A stretch of DNA of 10,540 nt from Actinomycetota bacterium (lineage in GTDB: Bacteria > Actinomycetota > Actinomycetes > Streptosporangiales > Streptosporangiaceae). This document shows, one piece after another, positions 7,148-10,540 of the stretch. The position numbers and the translations under genes are program-made. Below the pieces are notes generated by a model. The model was not told where the DNA came from. It saw only the letters and a list, made by a program, of their open reading frames with translations, and made no database searches. Positions within the stretch are counted from its first letter, which is position 1, and the number at the start of each line of letters is the position of its first letter. The stretch covers positions 3,421 to 13,960 of the forward strand of contig DPMS01000906.1 in assembly GCA_003541285.1 (NCBI GenBank), given 5' to 3'.

Positions 7148-8556
7148 CCCAGCTCATCCTCGCCGGTGCCGCACAGCACCTGCCTGCTGGTCGCCAGCCG
7201 GAGCCGGGCCTGCGGTGCCTCCGCCCGCCGCAGTGCGGTGGCGGCGCCGAGCTCGTCGCAGCCGGTGAGCAGGATCCGCAGCCCGTCCTGGTCGCAGCTG
7301 AACGCATCGGTCACCCGGAGCGTCTGCCGCAACCGCCCGGCCGCCGCGTCGGCCGCGCCGGGCGGCCAGGACGCGACCGTCGCCAGGTCGATGGCCTGCC
7401 GCCGGGATGAACTGCCCATACTCCGCCGGGTCACCTCCGACACCAGGACGCGAGCGAGCCGCTCCGCGCTGGCGTCCCAGGAGAACCTGCCCGCCCACCG
7501 CTGGCACTGCCCGGCGATGGCACGCTGGGCGGCCGGGTCCGCGACCGAATCCAGGGCATTCGCCAGGGCTGTTTCCAGCCCGCGCCCGGCTGGCACGAGC
7601 CAGCCGGTCTGGCCGTCGCACACAGAGTCCCGCAGGCCGGGAACGTCATAGGCCACGGCGGGCGTGCCCAGCGCGTTGGCTTCCAGGACGGTGAGGCCCC
7701 ATCCCTCCGCCAGGGACGGTGCCACGGTCAGCCAGGCGTGGCTGAGCAGGTCGTACTTGCCCTGCTCGGTCACCCGCCCGGGCAGGTGCACGACTCGTTC
7801 CAGCCCCAGCCCCCGCACCTGGGCAAGCAGGCGGGCCCGGGCCGGGCCGGTGCCCGCGATGTCCACCCGCAGGCCCGGCCAGCTGCGCAGCAGCGCGGGC
7901 ACCGCTTCCACCAGCAGGTGCAGCCGCTTGTGCGGGACGAGCCTGGTGACCACCGCGATGGACGGGGTGGCGGACCGCTCGCGTTCTCCCCGGGGCGGGG
8001 ACTCGACGCCGTTGGGCACGATATGGATCGGGCCCCGCAGGCCCAGCTGGTGCCGCATCTCGGCGCGGGTGGACGGCGAGACCGCGACGAAGGGGACATC
8101 ACGGTAGACGCGGCGGGTGACCCTTCCCTCCAGCATGCGTCCCACCCAGTTGGCCGGCCAGCGGTAGTACATGTTGAACTGCTGCTGGTGGACGTGGTGC
8201 ACGATGCAGACGACGGCGGTCCCCTCGGGCGCCCAGAAGGGGGCGAAGAAGGGGATGCCGTTCTGGCAGTCGACGATCGCGTCATACCGCCGCCCGTACC
8301 GCCTCAGGTGCCGCCCGGCGGCCAGGTACACGCCGAGGCGGCCTCCTTCCCGTGCGACGAGGTACTCCTGCGCCCAGTCGAACGGCGCCGCATCCGGGTA
8401 CTCGGAGGTGAACAAGGTGACCCTTACCCCCGCATAGCCGAACCGGTGCGCGATCTGCTCCGCGTACGCTTCTGCCCCGCCGGCGTCCGGGTTCGAGAGG
8501 TCACGCCAGTTCAGGAAGAGGACCCTGCGCCCCGACAGCTTCCCGAGTGCTGACAT
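7144..8556 (-). CDS. GT4 glycosyltransferase with extra C-terminal tail
   Basis: This is a 470-residue GT-B glycosyltransferase of family GT4, expected to act in the cytoplasm on a nucleotide-sugar donor. RRVLFLNWRDLSNPDAGGAE (10-29) gives the first strand and Gly-rich loop. HIVPNGVE (178-185) and VVTRLVPHKR (202-211) mark the start of the donor domain. The EX7E motif is E284/E292 in AEGWGLTVLEA, followed by GTPAVAYDVPGLRD (297-310). The catalytic unit ends near residue 375. A further 95 residues are not part of a normal GT4 fold and include DLATVASWP (390-398) and a GGDEF-like stretch (407-445). The ATG at 8556 directly follows the upstream TGA, with AGGGG inside the preceding gene as ribosome binding site. 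Its stop overlaps the flippase start as GTGA. The family is secure; the sugar and the role of the tail are not known. Confidence 0.9.
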   Translation of the reverse strand: MSALGKLSGRRVLFLNWRDLSNPDAGGAEAYAEQIAHRFGYAGVRVTLFTSEYPDAAPFDWAQEYLVAREGGRLGVYLAAGRHLRRYGRRYDAIVDCQNGIPFFAPFWAPEGTAVVCIVHHVHQQQFNMYYRWPANWVGRMLEGRVTRRVYRDVPFVAVSPSTRAEMRHQLGLRGPIHIVPNGVESPPRGERERSATPSIAVVTRLVPHKRLHLLVEAVPALLRSWPGLRVDIAGTGPARARLLAQVRGLGLERVVHLPGRVTEQGKYDLLSHAWLTVAPSLAEGWGLTVLEANALGTPAVAYDVPGLRDSVCDGQTGWLVPAGRGLETALANALDSVADPAAQRAIAGQCQRWAGRFSWDASAERLARVLVSEVTRRSMGSSSRRQAIDLATVASWPPGAADAAAGRLRQTLRVTDAFSCDQDGLRILLTGCDELGAATALRRAEAPQARLRLATSRQVLCGTGEDELG

Positions 8557-9357
8557 TCAGTAACCCCTGCGGTGCGCCAGGCGGACCACGTCGGCGGCGG
8601 CCCGGGCGCCGTCCCGCAGTGCGTGCAGGGTGGAGCCTTCCTGTTCTGACCACACGACCGGGATCTCCGCGATGCCGACCCCCATCTCGCCGACCGCCCG
8701 GAGGAGTTCGACATCGAACGCGAACCCCTCGACATGCAGTTGCCCGGCGATGGAGCGCGCCAGATCGCCATCGAAGAACTTGAAGCCGCACTGGGTGTCG
8801 GCGATCCCGGGCAGGATCCAGTGGGCCATCCGGCGGAAGAGCATGCTGCCGACGGACCGGTTGCCGGCCTGGCGCTCGGCGTAGGTGGCGCCGCCTACCC
8901 GACGCGAGCCGACGACCGCCTGGCAGCCGCCTTCGAGCAGCGGAACCACGAAGTCGAGGGTCTCGATCGGGGTGGCAAGGTCGGCGTCTTTGTATCCGAT
9001 GAACCGGGCACGCGAGGTGAGGATCCCCCGCCGCACGGCGGCGCCCTTTCCGGGCTGGGCGCAGCCGATGACGTGGATGGCGACGGACGGCGAGTGCAGC
9101 CGGCTGACGAGGTCGACCGTCCGGTCGACGCTGCCGTTGTCGACCACCACCAGCGATGATGAATACGGTTGCTGTTCCAGGTACCGCATCATGCGCATGA
9201 GGGCATGCGGCAGGCGGCGGGCCTCGTCCCTGGCCGGGATCAGGATCTCCAGGTAGCAGGCGTCACGCCGCAGGTAAGTGGGTACGTGAGCCCACTCCGC
9301 GGTTGCTGGCGGCTCGGCTTCCCCACTGCCGGGAATCCGCACGGTCGCAGATACCAT
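8557..9357 (-). CDS. GT2 polyprenyl-phosphate sugar synthase (Alg5/DPM type)
   Basis: This 266-residue GT2 enzyme resembles dolichyl-phosphate beta-glucosyltransferase, which transfers a sugar from a nucleotide donor to polyprenyl phosphate at the cytoplasmic face of the membrane. The visible motifs are ILIPARDEARRL (38-49), VVVDNGSVDRT (70-80), PGKGAAVRRGI (102-111), the metal-binding DAD (124-126) in YKDADLATPIETL, VVGSRR (148-153) and DTQCGFKFF (187-195). These are the classic Alg5-type set. No membrane segment is seen. The frame stays open to 9918, but similarity begins only near residue 34 of this reading. The ATG at 9357 is preferred, with a G-rich tract seven bases before it. It is the first gene of the minus-strand operon. 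The product could feed the GT39-like membrane enzyme further along. Whether the sugar is glucose, mannose or another is not shown. Confidence 0.9.
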   Translation of the reverse strand: MVSATVRIPGSGEAEPPATAEWAHVPTYLRRDACYLEILIPARDEARRLPHALMRMMRYLEQQPYSSSLVVVDNGSVDRTVDLVSRLHSPSVAIHVIGCAQPGKGAAVRRGILTSRARFIGYKDADLATPIETLDFVVPLLEGGCQAVVGSRRVGGATYAERQAGNRSVGSMLFRRMAHWILPGIADTQCGFKFFDGDLARSIAGQLHVEGFAFDVELLRAVGEMGVGIAEIPVVWSEQEGSTLHALRDGARAAADVVRLAHRRGY

Positions 9358-9364
9358 CGCCAAT

Positions 9365-9372
9365 CCCCCCCC
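9365..9372 (-). promoter_or_regulatory. G8 tract serving as Shine-Dalgarno for the first operon gene
   Basis: Eight consecutive G residues (minus strand) lie seven bases before the ATG at 9357, where a Shine-Dalgarno is expected. No better purine-rich site is present nearby. It supports this start over earlier in-frame codons, and such a run can vary in length. Confidence 0.45.
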
Positions 9373-9631
9373 GGTGGGCTTCACGCTCGGGCGGGAAGCA
9401 CGGCAACCGTGAGTCGCAGACCAGTTGCGCACCGTCCCGTCTCCGGCCCCACTAGTTCCATCATGCTCCGCGAGCAAACTGCTGACACATGAGGCACAAG
9501 TCCTCGCTGGCCCGGACCTAGGGCGCTGACCAGCACGGACCAGGACAGATCGGGCAGCATGACGGCGCTCACCCTGGCCGGCCGGATGGCAGACTGGCTG
9601 GCTCTCCGGGCGGGACGCAAGGATGGTCCCA

Positions 9632-9637
9632 GGGAGG
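9632..9637 (+). promoter_or_regulatory. Shine-Dalgarno of the 5-oxoprolinase gene
   Basis: GGGAGG lies six bases before the ATG at 9644, at ideal spacing, and fixes the start of the plus-strand gene. Confidence 0.75.
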
Positions 9638-9643
9638 AGAGGG

Positions 9644-10540
9644 ATGGACGGGCGCTGGGAGTTCTGGATCGACCGCGGCGGCACGTTCACCGACGTGGTG
9701 GCGCGCCGCCCGGACGGCACCCTGGCCGTCCATAAGCTGCTGTCGGAGAACCCTGGCCGGTACACCGATCCAGCCGTCGCCGGGATCCGGCACCTGCTGG
9801 TGGTCCCGCCCTCACAACCCATTCCGGCCGAACGCATCTCCGTGGTCAGACTCGGCACCACCGTGGCGACCAACGCTCTGCTGGAGCGAAAAGGCGAGCC
9901 CACGGTGCTGGTGATCACGGCGGGTTTCGCCGACGCGCTGCGGATCGCCTACCAGGACCGGCCACAGATCTTCGCGCTGGAGATCATCCGGCCGGAGATG
10001 CTCTACTCACGGGTGATCGAGGCGCCCGAGCGGGTCGGCGCTCACGGGGAGATCATCCGCCCGCTGGACGAGGACGCGGTCGCGGCTGGCCTCCGGGCCG
10101 CGTACGACGAGGGCCTGCGGTCGGTGGCGGTCGTGTGCATGCACGGCTACCGCTATCCGGCGCACGAGGCGCGGATCGGCGAGATCGCCCGCGGCATCGG
10201 GTTCACCCAGGTGTCGGAGTCACATGCGACCAGCCCGCTCATGAAACTGGTCTCCCGCGGCGACACCACCCTGGTGGACGCCTATCTCTCACCGATCATC
10301 GCCCGGTATGTGGATCATGTGTCCGCCGAGCTTGGCGGCGTCCGGGTCCAGTTCATGCAGTCCAACGGCGGGCTCACCGACGCGCATCTGTTCCGGGGTA
10401 AGGACGCGATCCTGTCCGGGCCGGCGGGCGGGATCGTGGGCATGGCCCGCACCGCCCAGCAGGCGGGCTTTGGCGAGGTGATCGGGTTCGACATGGGCGG
10501 CACGTCGACCGATGTGTCGCACTATGCGGGGGAGTTCGAG
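9644..10540 (+). CDS. oplA: ATP-dependent 5-oxoprolinase, N-terminal part (cut by window)
   Basis: This is the first 299 residues of a hydantoinase/oxoprolinase family enzyme, open at the right edge. 5-Oxoprolinase opens 5-oxo-L-proline (pyroglutamate) to L-glutamate using ATP in the cytoplasm. WEFWIDRGGTFTDVVARRPDG (5-25) is the N-terminal ATPase-type phosphate loop and is characteristic of 5-oxoprolinases. GTTVATNALLERKG (71-84) and the second phosphate loop FDMGGTSTDVSHYAGEFE (282-299) also match. SNGGL (240-244) and LSGPAGGIVGM (257-267) are further family segments. The DVSHYAGEFE ending is closer to the long single-chain 5-oxoprolinase (about 1200 residues) than to HyuA subunits of hydantoinases. 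The rest of the protein must be seen to settle this. The gene is transcribed divergently from the glycan operon and shows no functional link to it. Confidence 0.88.
   Translation, partial: MDGRWEFWIDRGGTFTDVVARRPDGTLAVHKLLSENPGRYTDPAVAGIRHLLVVPPSQPIPAERISVVRLGTTVATNALLERKGEPTVLVITAGFADALRIAYQDRPQIFALEIIRPEMLYSRVIEAPERVGAHGEIIRPLDEDAVAAGLRAAYDEGLRSVAVVCMHGYRYPAHEARIGEIARGIGFTQVSESHATSPLMKLVSRGDTTLVDAYLSPIIARYVDHVSAELGGVRVQFMQSNGGLTDAHLFRGKDAILSGPAGGIVGMARTAQQAGFGEVIGFDMGGTSTDVSHYAGEFE

Larger units (their letters stand above)
9358..9643. other. Divergent intergenic region
   Basis: These 286 bases separate the minus-strand glycan operon from the plus-strand 5-oxoprolinase gene and must hold both promoters unless transcription starts further out. 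I found no convincing -35/-10 pair on either strand and no clear operator. A repeated GACCAG word (from 9527 and 9538) and the palindrome GGCCGGCC (about 9576-9583) are visible, but both are weak in GC-rich DNA. No small gene, riboswitch or terminator hairpin could be supported. Confidence 0.6.

Noticed and set aside
6509..7651. Plus-strand open frame of 380 codons
   Set aside because: It is antisense to the flippase and GT4 genes, rich in Gln, Gly and Arg, with no motif or credible context.
9358..9643. Sigma-70-type promoters for the two divergent genes
   Set aside because: Candidate boxes such as CTGACA (9482-9487) and TAGGGC (9519-9524) lack a partner at the right spacing, so no promoter could be supported.
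9358..9918. Upstream extension of the GT2 frame (would give 453 residues)
   Set aside because: The added sequence shows no family similarity, crosses into the oppositely directed 5-oxoprolinase gene, and the ATG at 9357 fits the normal start of Alg5-type enzymes.

Overview
The window is high-GC bacterial DNA with GTG starts, dense coding and strong G/C bias at third codon positions, as in Actinomycetota. A filamentous actinomycete is likely, but the family cannot be fixed from this sequence. There are no RNA genes, mobile elements or CRISPR arrays that I can support.

Positions 1-9357 are one tightly packed operon on the minus strand, read from right to left. It has seven genes, and the last runs off the left edge. 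In transcription order they are: a GT2 polyprenyl-phosphate sugar synthase of the Alg5/DPM type; a GT4 glycosyltransferase with an unusual C-terminal tail; a 772-residue fusion of a MOP-type flippase and a nucleotidyltransferase-like domain; a 627-residue fusion of a thymidylate-kinase-like P-loop domain and a GT4 glycosyltransferase, joined by a piece resembling a zinc metallopeptidase; a PIG-L/LmbE deacetylase; a GT39-like (GT-C) integral membrane glycosyltransferase; and a partial GT4-like glycosyltransferase. Neighbouring genes abut or overlap (GTGA or ATGA four-base overlaps, one TGA-ATG abutment, one 11-base overlap), so coupled translation is likely.

Read together, these genes look like a cell-surface glycan or glycolipid pathway. 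Cytoplasmic GT4 enzymes would build a lipid-linked glycan and the PIG-L enzyme would N-deacetylate a sugar. The flippase would move the lipid-linked product across the membrane. The GT39 enzyme would then add sugars on the outer face, using the polyprenyl-phosphate sugar made by the GT2 enzyme. The kinase-like and nucleotidyltransferase-like domains may modify or activate a small group, but their substrates are unknown.

Positions 9358-9643 are a divergent intergenic region. From 9644 to the right edge, on the plus strand, lies the 5' part of an ATP-dependent 5-oxoprolinase (hydantoinase/oxoprolinase) gene, which has no obvious link to the glycan operon.

The points most worth a second look are the HEVGH-containing zincin fragment inside the kinase-GT4 fusion and the strong internal ribosome binding site at the flippase-nucleotidyltransferase junction. 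The degenerate GGDEF-like tail on the GT4 enzyme is a third.
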